A stretch of 8,570 nt of DNA from Robiginitomaculum sp036478975 (GTDB lineage: Bacteria > Pseudomonadota > Alphaproteobacteria > Caulobacterales > Maricaulaceae): assembly GCA_036478975.1 (NCBI GenBank), contig JAZGFA010000099.1, positions 1-8,570 on the forward strand. Reading direction: 5' to 3'. The translations under genes and the position numbers were made by a program. A model generated the notes under the pieces. It saw only the letters and a list, made by a program, of their open reading frames with translations, was not told where the DNA came from and ran no database searches. Shown piece by piece: positions 1 to 6,436 of the stretch. The number at the start of each line of letters is the position of its first letter. Within the stretch, counting starts at the first letter, position 1.

Positions 1-78
1 AATCGGCGCGCAACCGGGCGGGTCGATAATCACAAACAATACCGCAAAGGCGGAGGCGAATAATTCTAGGTCAAACAT
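1..78 (-). CDS. MarC family integral membrane protein, N-terminal fragment cut by window edge
   Basis: The reverse strand from an ATG at 78-76 reads 26 open codons to the window edge. The peptide starts MFDLELFASAFAVLFVIIDP and continues PGCAPI. The hydrophobic first helix followed by FVIIDPPG-x-API matches the N-terminus of MarC/UPF0056 membrane proteins, which usually have about 200 residues and six helices. MarC was once linked to multiple antibiotic resistance, but its true function is unknown. No Shine-Dalgarno sequence stands in front of the ATG (the upstream mRNA bases are C-rich), so the start is chosen from the family N-terminus. The gene is divergent from the porin. The call rests on one short motif. 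Confidence 0.68.
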   Translation of the reverse strand, partial: MFDLELFASAFAVLFVIIDPPGCAPI

Positions 79-155
79 AGGGGGAGTTTATCGCGCGCAC
101 TCGCCCGCGCAAGGCAAATTTACCATGATTAAATCTGTAAAAATTAATCGCAAAA

Positions 156-173
156 CCATCATAAAAATGTAAT
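156..173 (+). promoter_or_regulatory. Pho-box-like direct repeat upstream of the porin (putative PhoB site)
   Basis: CCATCAT, AAAA, ATGTAAT lie in tandem with the 11-bp spacing of a Pho box (consensus CTGTCAT, A/T-rich 4-mer, CTGTCAT). Five of seven bases match in each half, and the linker is pure A. A weak -10-like sequence, CAATAT at 182-187 or the overlapping TATCAA at 185-190, follows, with no recognisable -35. That is how PhoB-activated promoters look. The site is 50 bp upstream of a porin whose family includes phosphate-starvation porins. Four mismatches in an A-rich region make chance a real alternative. Confidence 0.35.
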
Positions 174-223
174 GGATAACGCAATATCAAGACGCCTCAT
201 CATCGCCATCATAAGAGCAAAAC

Positions 224-1372
224 ATGAAAATTCTATTCAAACCCCTTTTTACCGCCGCCATTTTTGGCTTTAGTTTTAACGGCGCGGCTTATGCCCAAAA
301 CGCTTCAGGTGATATTTGGGGCCTGTTTCAGGGCGCCCCGACCATAGAATTTGATAATGGTAATACGCTTAAAGTGCGGGGGCGTATTTTTTGGGATTAC
401 GCCTCCCTAGAGGAAGGCAGTGTTTCGCTCGACGATAGTGAGTTTCGCACGGCGCGTCTGGGCGTTGAGGGCGAGATTAGCGGCGTGGAATACAAAGCCG
501 AGCTAGATTTTTCCGATAGCGAGCTTGAATATAAAGACGTGCTCATTTCTGTTGATAATATTGCCGGCAGTGATGTGACGCTTTCCTTGGGGCAAATGAA
601 AACCCCTAATGCGCTTAACGAGACAACATCATCGCGCCACATCACCTTTATGGAGCGCGCCGCGATTACCGACGCCTTTGGCATTGACCGGCGCATTGGC
701 GCCATGCTGTCTAAGGGCGGCGATAATTATTCGGTTGAGGCGGGTATTTTTGGAACCTCGATTGAGGCCCATATTGACGACAAAGAGTCTAATATAGTGA
801 GCGCAGCCCGTGCGACATTTACTCCGTTTATTGACGGGAAAAACATCGTCCATGTCGGCGCGTCCCTGCGCTATACCGATGAGGCCAATAGCGGCTCTCC
901 GAAACATTCGGCGCGCTGGGGTAGCCATCAAGCCAAGGAGAAAATAAAGCCCAATGTCGGCGACAGCGCCATGCTTTACGGTTTTGAAGCGGCGACCGTG
1001 CGCGGGCCGCTCCATGCCCAAGCGGAATATATGAGCGAGGAAGGCGATCTGGGCAGCGCCAGTGGATATTATTTTTCCGCCGGCTGGTTTTTAACCGGAG
1101 AGAGCCGCAAGTATAAAGCCAGCGGCGGTAAGTTTGACCGCACTAAACCTAACAGCCCGCTATCCAAAGGCGGCATGGGCGCGTTTGAAATCGCGGCCCG
1201 TTATGACACGCTCGATGCTAGCGGCGCGGGGGATGAGGAAATGGCGGCGACGACATTTGGCCTTATCTGGTATCCGGAAAGCCATTTGCGTTTTAAGCTA
1301 GAAGCGGTCAATGCCGACGCCGACACTTACGCGGCCAATAGCGTGCAAATTCGCACCCAAATTGATTGGTAG
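224..1372 (+). CDS. Outer-membrane porin, OprO/OprP (phosphate-selective porin) family
   Basis: A 382-residue protein with a Sec signal peptide (residues 1-24, MKILFK basic start, hydrophobic core, AYA cleavage before QN). The mature part is a series of alternating short beta strands and ends in VQIRTQIDW, whose terminal aromatic residue is the usual beta-barrel assembly signal. The early segments KVRGRIFWDY, RTARLGVEGEISG and LSLGQMKTPN follow the Porin_O_P family pattern (strand, charged turn, LGQxKxP). Length is normal for the family, and I see no N-terminal coiled coil. Relatives are trimeric 16-strand channels for phosphate, polyphosphate or other anions, but ion specificity cannot be read from this sequence. 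Only a weak AAGAG-like ribosome site precedes the ATG. The gene converges on the glycosyltransferase with 7 bp between stops. A Pho-box-like repeat upstream suggests phosphate control. Confidence 0.85.
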   Translation: MKILFKPLFTAAIFGFSFNGAAYAQNASGDIWGLFQGAPTIEFDNGNTLKVRGRIFWDYASLEEGSVSLDDSEFRTARLGVEGEISGVEYKAELDFSDSELEYKDVLISVDNIAGSDVTLSLGQMKTPNALNETTSSRHITFMERAAITDAFGIDRRIGAMLSKGGDNYSVEAGIFGTSIEAHIDDKESNIVSAARATFTPFIDGKNIVHVGASLRYTDEANSGSPKHSARWGSHQAKEKIKPNVGDSAMLYGFEAATVRGPLHAQAEYMSEEGDLGSASGYYFSAGWFLTGESRKYKASGGKFDRTKPNSPLSKGGMGAFEIAARYDTLDASGAGDEEMAATTFGLIWYPESHLRFKLEAVNADADTYAANSVQIRTQIDW

Positions 1373-1379
1373 TTTTTCT

Positions 1380-2543
1380 CTATTTTTTGGGCCATTTTTT
1401 CCCGCGTAGGGTTTGCGAGGCGCGGCGCATTGATTTGCGTATTAGATGGTATGGGCTAGCGGTGACATTATAGAGCCGGCGAATGCGGCGCCATTTCTTG
1501 CGCGCCGTCGGTTTATATTGCGGCGTTAGAAGCTCCATGAAAATATCGCTTACCGCGTCCCAGCTATAGTTTTGCGCGTGGGCTACGCAATCCACGGACT
1601 TAAGGTTTAGGGCGGCCATGCAGGCGGCGCGTAAATCCGTATCACAGACCCCGGCAAGTTTTCCGCTATCGCTGCCGTCAATAATATCGACGGGCCCGCA
1701 GGCCGGATAAGCGGCGACGGGGGTTCCGCTGGCCATGGCCTCAATATTAACAAGGCCGAATGTATCAGTGAGGCTAGGGAAAACAAATACATCGGCGTCG
1801 GCGAAATGACGCGCCAGCTCATCATCGGATTTAGCGCCGGTAAATATGGCGTTAGGGTAAGCTTTTTTAAGGGCGAGCAATTGCGGCCCGTCGCCGACAA
1901 TGACCTGTGTGCCCGGCAGGTCTAAGCCTAAAAATACGCCAATGTTTTTCTCTACGGAGACGCGGCCAATATTGACAAATACCGGGCGCTCTAATCCGGC
2001 GTACACATCTTCGGGTGCATTTTTCATGCGCGGATGAAACTGCTTTAAATCCACCCCGCGCGCCCATGTGGCCATGTTAGTAAAGCCGCGCCCCTCTAAC
2101 ATTTCGCGCAGGCTATCGGTGGCAATCATCGTGCGCCCGCCGCTATTGTGGAAATTGCGCACATAGCCATAGGCCCATGACAGGGGAATAAACGGAAAGC
2201 GCGCTTTGATATATTCGGGAAATTTCGTGTGATAGCTGGTGGTAAAAGAAAACCCCCACTTAATACAAAGGTTTCGCGCGGCATTTCCCAGCGGGCCTTC
2301 CGTAGCAATGTGGATGGCGTCGGGTGCAAATTTTATCATGCGCCGCTCCACATCACGAAAGGCAAATGGGGCCAGACGAATATCGGGATAGGTTGGCAGG
2401 GGGAAAGTGATATAGCCGTCAGAGGGCGCGATAATTTCTACGCTGTGGCCGGCGGCGCGGCACGCGGCTACGGTTTGGCTAAGGGTTCGCACCACCCCGT
2501 TAATTTGCGGCGTCCATGCATCGGTGACAATGAGTATTTTCAC
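1380..2543 (-). CDS. GT4-family glycosyltransferase (MgtA/SqdX/PimB-like), probably glycolipid-forming
   Basis: A 387-residue GT-B fold enzyme. The N-terminus MKILIVTDAWTPQINGVVRT carries the acceptor-side glycine loop. HTKFPEY (about 105-111) and WARGVDLKQFHP (160-171) are typical of the SqdX/MgtA/PimB branch. The C-terminal domain has NIGRVSVEKN with likely phosphate-contacting R194 and K199, VGDGP (216-220), and DTFGLVNIEAMASGTPV, where D260 and E268 form the E-x7-E motif with Asp in the first place. The last 45 residues are very rich in Lys/Arg, fitting peripheral binding to acidic membrane. Relatives transfer mannose, glucose or sulfoquinovose to lipids; donor and acceptor are not deducible here. 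Start is GTG at 2543-2541, chosen because AAGGAGAG (2558-2551) sits 7 nt upstream. A terminator lies only about 35 bp upstream and I see no clear own promoter. Confidence 0.85.
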   Translation of the reverse strand: MKILIVTDAWTPQINGVVRTLSQTVAACRAAGHSVEIIAPSDGYITFPLPTYPDIRLAPFAFRDVERRMIKFAPDAIHIATEGPLGNAARNLCIKWGFSFTTSYHTKFPEYIKARFPFIPLSWAYGYVRNFHNSGGRTMIATDSLREMLEGRGFTNMATWARGVDLKQFHPRMKNAPEDVYAGLERPVFVNIGRVSVEKNIGVFLGLDLPGTQVIVGDGPQLLALKKAYPNAIFTGAKSDDELARHFADADVFVFPSLTDTFGLVNIEAMASGTPVAAYPACGPVDIIDGSDSGKLAGVCDTDLRAACMAALNLKSVDCVAHAQNYSWDAVSDIFMELLTPQYKPTARKKWRRIRRLYNVTASPYHLIRKSMRRASQTLRGKKWPKK

Positions 2544-2550
2544 CGCGCGG

Positions 2551-2558
2551 CTCTCCTT
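2551..2558 (-). promoter_or_regulatory. Ribosome-binding site fixing the GTG start of the glycosyltransferase
   Basis: The mRNA reads AAGGAGAG seven bases before GTG. This near-perfect Shine-Dalgarno match supports the non-ATG start at 2543, which also gives the conserved MKILIVTDAW N-terminus. Confidence 0.75.
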
Positions 2559-2577
2559 GTTATGGGTTGACAGGCAT

Positions 2578-2601
2578 AAAAAAACCGCCCTCTTGGGGCG
2601 G
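2578..2601 (-). terminator. Rho-independent terminator after the CC0125/CC1285-type lipoprotein gene
   Basis: On the minus strand CCGCCC (6 bp stem), loop CAAGA, GGGCGG is followed directly by seven T residues. It starts 26 bp after the lipoprotein stop codon. The plus strand shows the same stem followed by CTTTT, a much weaker signal, and there is no plus-strand gene to end there. Confidence 0.85.
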
Positions 2602-2627
2602 CTTTTAAACGGTTTTTCAGAAGGCGA

Positions 2628-3311
2628 CTAGCCTTCTTTTATTTCCGGAAAAGTCACTTTCGGGCCAAGGTTGGCCATGACCTCACGGGCGTTAAAGCTG
2701 TTGTCACCGCTAGGTTTCATGCCGTGGCCCATACGGACTTGGGCATTGGCTTTAAACTTGGTGACTTCGCGATAATCAAAGCGGTTATAAAACGGGTCAT
2801 AATAACCGGCGCCAAATCGGCTGCCAAAACTTGGGCCAAAGAAGGGGTCATAAAACCCGCTACGGGCAAGACTGTGGCGCGCGAAAACGTCGCGGCGACC
2901 ATAGGGGCTTAGGCCCGAACGCCAACCATAACGCGGCGCGAAGAAATCGTAATTGCAGTTAAAGCCCGGATAAAATGAATTGTTAAAGCCGTAGCCTCCG
3001 CCGTAACCCATGCTTGGCCCCATATTGACGAGGCGTTTTTTCGCTTGGGTGTCTTTTTCCGCTACGGTGAAATAATCATAGCCGTTTTCCACCGCTAGCT
3101 CTGCGGCGCGGTAGAGCAAATAAGTCTCCACCGTCTCTTGGTCGGTGAGGCTATTGCCAGAGAAGCTAACCGTATAGCGGTTGCTTTCAATCTGGCTTTG
3201 GCTATAGCCAGATGCGCCCATTTTAGCGGCGGCTTGGTAAGGGGTTGCGGTGGCGCAGGCGGTTAAAATCGCGGCGGCGCTGGCGAGGATGTGGGATTTA
3301 AAATTTTTCAT
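2628..3311 (-). CDS. CC0125/CC1285 family lipoprotein with Gly/Tyr/Phe-rich central region
   Basis: A 227-residue predicted lipoprotein. The signal peptide MKNFKSHILASAAAILTAC has lipobox LTAC with lipidated C19; position +2 is Ala, so outer-membrane sorting is likely. Residues about 35-88 (GYSQSQIESNRYTVSFSGNS and ETVETYLLYRAAELAVENGY) match the short conserved domain of the alphaproteobacterial CC0125/CC1285 lipoproteins, whose function is unknown. Residues about 99-180 are low-complexity, rich in Gly, Tyr, Phe, Arg and Asn, with repeated YDPF (154 and 171) and no cysteine other than C119. The tail (181-227) is more ordinary. The ATG at 3311 is preceded by GAAAG, a modest ribosome site. The gene forms its own unit, with a promoter at 3363-3391 and a terminator at 2578-2601, so expression may differ from that of the genes upstream. 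Confidence 0.82.
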   Translation of the reverse strand: MKNFKSHILASAAAILTACATATPYQAAAKMGASGYSQSQIESNRYTVSFSGNSLTDQETVETYLLYRAAELAVENGYDYFTVAEKDTQAKKRLVNMGPSMGYGGGYGFNNSFYPGFNCNYDFFAPRYGWRSGLSPYGRRDVFARHSLARSGFYDPFFGPSFGSRFGAGYYDPFYNRFDYREVTKFKANAQVRMGHGMKPSGDNSFNAREVMANLGPKVTFPEIKEG

Positions 3312-3362
3312 AATGGTCTTTCAAAAGCAAATAATAGTGCGGCTCTCTCTATCCACGGCTTT

Positions 3363-3391
3363 AATATAGGACAAAACAGGGGGTTTTTCAA
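3363..3391 (-). promoter_or_regulatory. Sigma-70-type promoter of the lipoprotein gene
   Basis: On the minus strand TTGAAA (3391-3386), a 17-bp spacer and TATATT (3368-3363) each match consensus at five of six positions with ideal spacing. Transcription would start near 3356, giving a leader of about 45 nt before the ATG at 3311. The spacer contains CCTGTTTTG, one arm of an inverted repeat. Confidence 0.72.
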
Positions 3392-3429
3392 GGTGTTGCA
3401 CTGCGCAATGCCGCGAAATGCCTGTTTTG
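3372..3429. repeat. 9-bp inverted repeat around the lipoprotein promoter
   Basis: CAAAACAGG at 3372-3380 and CCTGTTTTG at 3421-3429 are exact inverted copies separated by 40 bp. One arm lies inside the -35/-10 spacer of the lipoprotein promoter, the other about 30 bp upstream of the -35 and just past the stop codon of the gene at 3436. It could be an operator with two sites, or a long-loop hairpin in read-through RNA. There is no T-tract, so it is not a typical intrinsic terminator. Confidence 0.5.
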
Positions 3430-3435
3430 CGGGGG

Positions 3436-3861
3436 TTAGCGCACTCTCTGGCGGATGATTTGGGCGGCCCAATAGAGCAAAATAACGCTGATAATTATAC
3501 CGAAGGGCCATATGGCGCGCACAAATAATGGCGGAATGGCAATGACAATAACAATAAGCCCCGCCCCAAGGCTTGGCCCCTTATCGCGAATATGCTTGCC
3601 GGTAAAATAAAGCAAAAGTCCGGGGATAAACCCCATTGCGCCGAGGCCGAGGGGAACGAGGAGAAAGTTTAAAAACTCGGAAAACCCGTCCTTTTGAAAC
3701 AAAGGATACAAGGCAAATCCGCCACTGCACAGTCCCGACAATATAAAGGCCGTTGCGCCAATTATCATCGCGGTTAAGGAGGAGCGCGCAAAGGGGCGCT
3801 TAGACGCGGCGGGTTTTTTCGGCTCCGCAGTTACGGAAATTATCGGCTCATCATCGTTCAC
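3436..3861 (-). CDS. Small four-helix membrane protein, paralogue of the upstream neighbour
   Basis: A 141-residue protein I cannot place in a named family. A polar 25-residue N-terminal tail rich in Lys, Pro and Glu is followed by about four hydrophobic segments: roughly 29-52 (TAMIIGATAFILSGLC), 65-86, 100-115 and 118-135, ending in basic RQRVR. The first helix and its LSGLCSGGF turn resemble LSGLCTGLF in the protein encoded just upstream, and GFIPGLLLYFTGKHIRDKG aligns with GLIPSGLGLWAALRHFKRG there, so the two probably arose by duplication. The GTG start overlaps the upstream stop in GTGA (4 nt), and AGGAGC lies 9 nt before it, pointing to translational coupling and perhaps a heteromer. 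It is the last gene of the cluster; no clear terminator follows. Confidence 0.72.
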   Translation of the reverse strand: MNDDEPIISVTAEPKKPAASKRPFARSSLTAMIIGATAFILSGLCSGGFALYPLFQKDGFSEFLNFLLVPLGLGAMGFIPGLLLYFTGKHIRDKGPSLGAGLIVIVIAIPPLFVRAIWPFGIIISVILLYWAAQIIRQRVR

Positions 3862-4304
3862 GGCTTAGGCGCTCCTAGCATTTTCACGGCGTTGATAACT
3901 AAGAAAACCCCCGCAATGCAAATGAGGGCCGGGATTAAGACAATGAGCAATACGCCAAAATCTAAGCGGCCGCTTCCCGCAATATCCACTATCGCCATTA
4001 GCGGCCAAAATATTGCCAGCGCCATAATTCCGCCTAGGATGAGAAATATCACCGAGGACGCCGTATTGACCCCGCGTTTGAAATGGCGAAGCGCCGCCCA
4101 CAAACCCAAACCGGACGGGATAAGCCCGAAACTGCCAATAATTAGCGCGCCGAAAGCGCCGGGGGAATAATCGCTCTTATTACCCGAAAAGTCCTCCGCC
4201 ATGAACAAGCCCGTACACAGCCCGCTAAGGGCAAATATAAGCCCGGAGATAATCAATGCGGTCAAGGCCGCGCGTTTGAAATTGGGTTTTATTGGGTCAG
4301 TCAT
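3858..4304 (-). CDS. Small four-helix membrane protein of unknown function
   Basis: A 148-residue inner-membrane protein with a short polar start (MTDPIKPNFKR) and four hydrophobic segments at about 12-35, 50-72, 83-106 and 117-140. It has no catalytic motif I recognise, and its layout resembles small DUF4190-like membrane proteins only in general terms. It shares LSGLCTG, a glycine/proline-rich second helix and a basic loop (ALRHFKRG) with the following gene product. The ATG at 4304 has AGGAG six to seven bases upstream. It lies 21 bp after the radical SAM gene and overlaps the next gene by 4 nt, so it probably belongs to the same transcript and may act as a membrane partner of that system, which is inferred from context only. 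Confidence 0.75.
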   Translation of the reverse strand: MTDPIKPNFKRAALTALIISGLIFALSGLCTGLFMAEDFSGNKSDYSPGAFGALIIGSFGLIPSGLGLWAALRHFKRGVNTASSVIFLILGGIMALAIFWPLMAIVDIAGSGRLDFGVLLIVLIPALICIAGVFLVINAVKMLGAPKP

Positions 4305-4325
4305 AACGTCTCCTATCTCACCACC

Positions 4326-5738
4326 TTATTGTATTTGGGCGCGCAGGCGCTCTACCACGGATTTATCGCGGTAGAAAAGGTTGAACGTATCGAAGGGATA
4401 GATATAGCCGTCCGGCTCTACGAAATGCACGCAAGAGCGTTTTACCCCGCCGGTGCAAAAATTATACTTGTCCATGAACTGCACGATGACCACGCGAAAT
4501 GTGTTTTCATAAGTGAGATTATCGGGCACTTGCGCTTGCGGCAGGCAGCACAGCACCGAGGCTAATTTATCCGACACATCCGCCGCGCTAACCGAGAGCG
4601 AGAGCAGGTCAAACATCTTTTTGCGCAGCTCCGGAAAGCCTTCAAATGTCACCGTATTGGGCACGGCGGCGGAGAGAATTTCCGGCGGAAATAGCGAGGT
4701 AATCGGCGCGACTTTATCCCCGTCGCGAATGCCATAGCCAATGCAAATGCTCTCTGGATTACAGGGCAGGGGGATAAGGTCTTCTTCGCCAAATATACCG
4801 GAGGATTTTGCCAGTTCGCGGCGTACATCGGTGAGCAATGCGCGGTTACGTTTTTTGGCAAAGCCTTCATTGCGCCCCGCATCCTGCACGGGCTGGAACG
4901 TCACCCCGCGCACGCATTTATATTTCAGCGCGTGCTGGACAATCTCTCCAACCTCATCATCATTGACCCCGGCTTTAACGGTGACGACCAATGTGGTTGA
5001 GATATTATGCGCTTCTAATCGGGCCAAAGCTTGATCGCGAATTTTGCGCAAATCCGCCCCGCGTAAATTCATCAAAGCGTCACGGCGCAGGCTATCAAAT
5101 TGCAAATAGACTTCAAAGCCGGGCATATAGGTGGCGAGTCGCGCGGTAAATTCTTCGTCCTTAGCAATACGCACCCCATTTGTATTTATCATCAGATGGC
5201 GAATGGGCCGCGCTTTGGCCGCGTCGAGGATGTCAAAAAATTGCGGGTGAATGGTCGGCTCCCCGCCGCTGATTTGGAGTAAGTCCGGCTCGCCTTCGCT
5301 CTCCACTAATGTGTCGAGCATGGACTCGATTTCCGCCATGCTGCGCTGCCCAACTTTGGAGGTGGAGCTTTCGGCAAAACAGACGGGGCAATTGAGGTTG
5401 CAGGCTTGGTTGATTTCAATGAGGGCGAGGCAGCTATGCTGCTCATGGTCGGCGCACAGGCCGCAATCTAGCGGGCAACCATAATCGGTTTTGCTTTGCA
5501 CCTTAAGGGGGCGGTCACCGGGTTTTAGATAATCCTTAGTGCGCTTGAAATAGTCCGCATCCGTGCTGATAAGGGTTTTGGTCACCCCGTGCTCGCGGCA
5601 CCGCTTTTGATAATAAACATCATTCCCATCAATAAGAATTTTTGCCGGCACGGGGCCAAGGCAGGTTTCGCACAAAGACGTGGTCTGGCCGTAAAATAGA
5701 TAATTGGCCGATTTTCGAATGTCGTCAGTGGTTCCCAT
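4326..5738 (-). CDS. Cysteine-rich radical SAM protein resembling Tes/MJ0619 lipid-chain coupling enzymes
   Basis: A 470-residue radical SAM enzyme. An N-terminal metal-binding region has C23, C26 (SLCETC), C47 and H50 (KRCREHG). Next comes a cluster of C88, C92, C95 and C103 (YGCPLDCGLC), then the SAM-cluster motif C113-x3-C117-x2-C120 (CNLNCPVC) and the SAM-binding GGEP at 158-161. Later cysteines are C326, C332, C397/C398, C428 and C436. The C-terminal RSCVHFVEPDGYIYPF resembles the CCVHY-x-TPDG-x-I-x-PF segment of the Tes/MJ0619 family. In archaea, Tes joins isoprenoid chains of two lipids by C-C bonds, and related bacterial proteins have been proposed for membrane-spanning lipids. Whether this protein couples lipid chains is inferred. 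It starts at ATG 5738 with AAAGGAC upstream; TAATG overlaps the Lgt-like stop by 1 nt, so the pair is translationally linked. The last family cysteine appears replaced by D450. Confidence 0.8.
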   Translation of the reverse strand: MGTTDDIRKSANYLFYGQTTSLCETCLGPVPAKILIDGNDVYYQKRCREHGVTKTLISTDADYFKRTKDYLKPGDRPLKVQSKTDYGCPLDCGLCADHEQHSCLALIEINQACNLNCPVCFAESSTSKVGQRSMAEIESMLDTLVESEGEPDLLQISGGEPTIHPQFFDILDAAKARPIRHLMINTNGVRIAKDEEFTARLATYMPGFEVYLQFDSLRRDALMNLRGADLRKIRDQALARLEAHNISTTLVVTVKAGVNDDEVGEIVQHALKYKCVRGVTFQPVQDAGRNEGFAKKRNRALLTDVRRELAKSSGIFGEEDLIPLPCNPESICIGYGIRDGDKVAPITSLFPPEILSAAVPNTVTFEGFPELRKKMFDLLSLSVSAADVSDKLASVLCCLPQAQVPDNLTYENTFRVVIVQFMDKYNFCTGGVKRSCVHFVEPDGYIYPFDTFNLFYRDKSVVERLRAQIQ

Positions 5739-6436
5739 TATAGTCCTTTGTTTTCGGCGACTGGTTTGGCTAACATATAAACAGCGTAACCGATAAGCCC
5801 TGCCGTGACGAGGTGGAAAATATTAAACGGCCCGATAATACCAGTATAGGGTTTGAGAAATTCCCAAACGAAGCGCTGGCCCGCATAGACTAAAACCATG
5901 ATGTAAAACGCATTGCACGTGGCCCAGTTTTTTTTAAGCCGTAAACTGATGAAATATAAAACCGCAAACCCGCCCATACTCAGCGCTTCATAGAGCTGCA
6001 CCGGATGGCGCGAAATCCCGTCGCCAAAATCAACGCCCCAAGACAGGGCCGTCTCTACGCCATATGTGTAATCTTCTAGGCCGGAGAGAAAACAGCCTAT
6101 GCGGCCAATAGCAATCCCGACCGCAAAGGCGGCAACAAAGGTCACCCCCGTAGAGCCGCGCACGCCTTTAAGTTTTTTATAAATTTCAATCGCGATTATC
6201 GCCCCCGCCAGAGCGCCAACCACGCTGCGCCCGATTGCGACTTCGTGGCCACCAAGCATCAAATTAAGCGAGCCAAACCCAAAGGCTCCGGCGATTGCCC
6301 CGCCCGCTAACGCCCCGTAATAGGCGGGGCCGTAAAGGCTCTTATCACGCGGCCCGCCCGCCATGCGCAGGGCCAGAAACCCCGCGCCAAAAGCAAGCCC
6401 CCAAGCGAGCAAATCAAAGAAAATATGCGGATGCAC
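5738..6436 (-). CDS. Divergent prolipoprotein diacylglyceryl transferase (Lgt)-like membrane protein
   Basis: A 232-residue polytopic membrane protein with about six or seven hydrophobic segments. The Lgt signature is present but altered: GRIGCFLSGLEDYTYG (111-126) replaces the usual GRxGNFxNGExxG, so Asn becomes C115 and three residues are inserted before the final Gly. RHPVQLYEA (143-151) and QRFVWEFLKPY (187-197, with R188 and E192) are kept. The essential His of E. coli Lgt (H103, in FHGG) corresponds to Val in GRSVVGALAG (69-78). It is shorter than true Lgt (about 290 residues). Canonical Lgt moves diacylglyceryl from phosphatidylglycerol to lipobox cysteines; this variant probably handles a glycerolipid in another reaction. 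I recall Lgt-like genes of this type beside Tes-like radical SAM genes in other bacteria. Start is GTG 6436, overlapping the upstream stop (TAGTG); its own ribosome site is poor. Confidence 0.75.
   Translation of the reverse strand: MHPHIFFDLLAWGLAFGAGFLALRMAGGPRDKSLYGPAYYGALAGGAIAGAFGFGSLNLMLGGHEVAIGRSVVGALAGAIIAIEIYKKLKGVRGSTGVTFVAAFAVGIAIGRIGCFLSGLEDYTYGVETALSWGVDFGDGISRHPVQLYEALSMGGFAVLYFISLRLKKNWATCNAFYIMVLVYAGQRFVWEFLKPYTGIIGPFNIFHLVTAGLIGYAVYMLAKPVAENKGL

Noticed and set aside
134..152. CTGTAAA next to the Pho-box-like site as an additional Pho repeat
   Set aside because: It is out of the 11-bp register of the pair at 156 and 167 and has no matching second half.
629..1021. 130-codon minus-strand ORF inside the porin gene
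   Set aside because: Shadow frame of a well-supported porin; basic, low-information protein without a family signature.
1356..1391. CCCAAA/TTTGGG hairpin with T-rich tail between the convergent porin and glycosyltransferase
   Set aside because: The stem is only 6 bp with a loop of about 24 nt, overlaps both coding ends, and the T-runs are not placed right after the stem. It may end transcription weakly but cannot be called.
2567..2572. Perfect TTGACA on the plus strand
   Set aside because: No -10 at 16-18 bp and no plus-strand gene downstream; it lies next to a minus-strand terminator.
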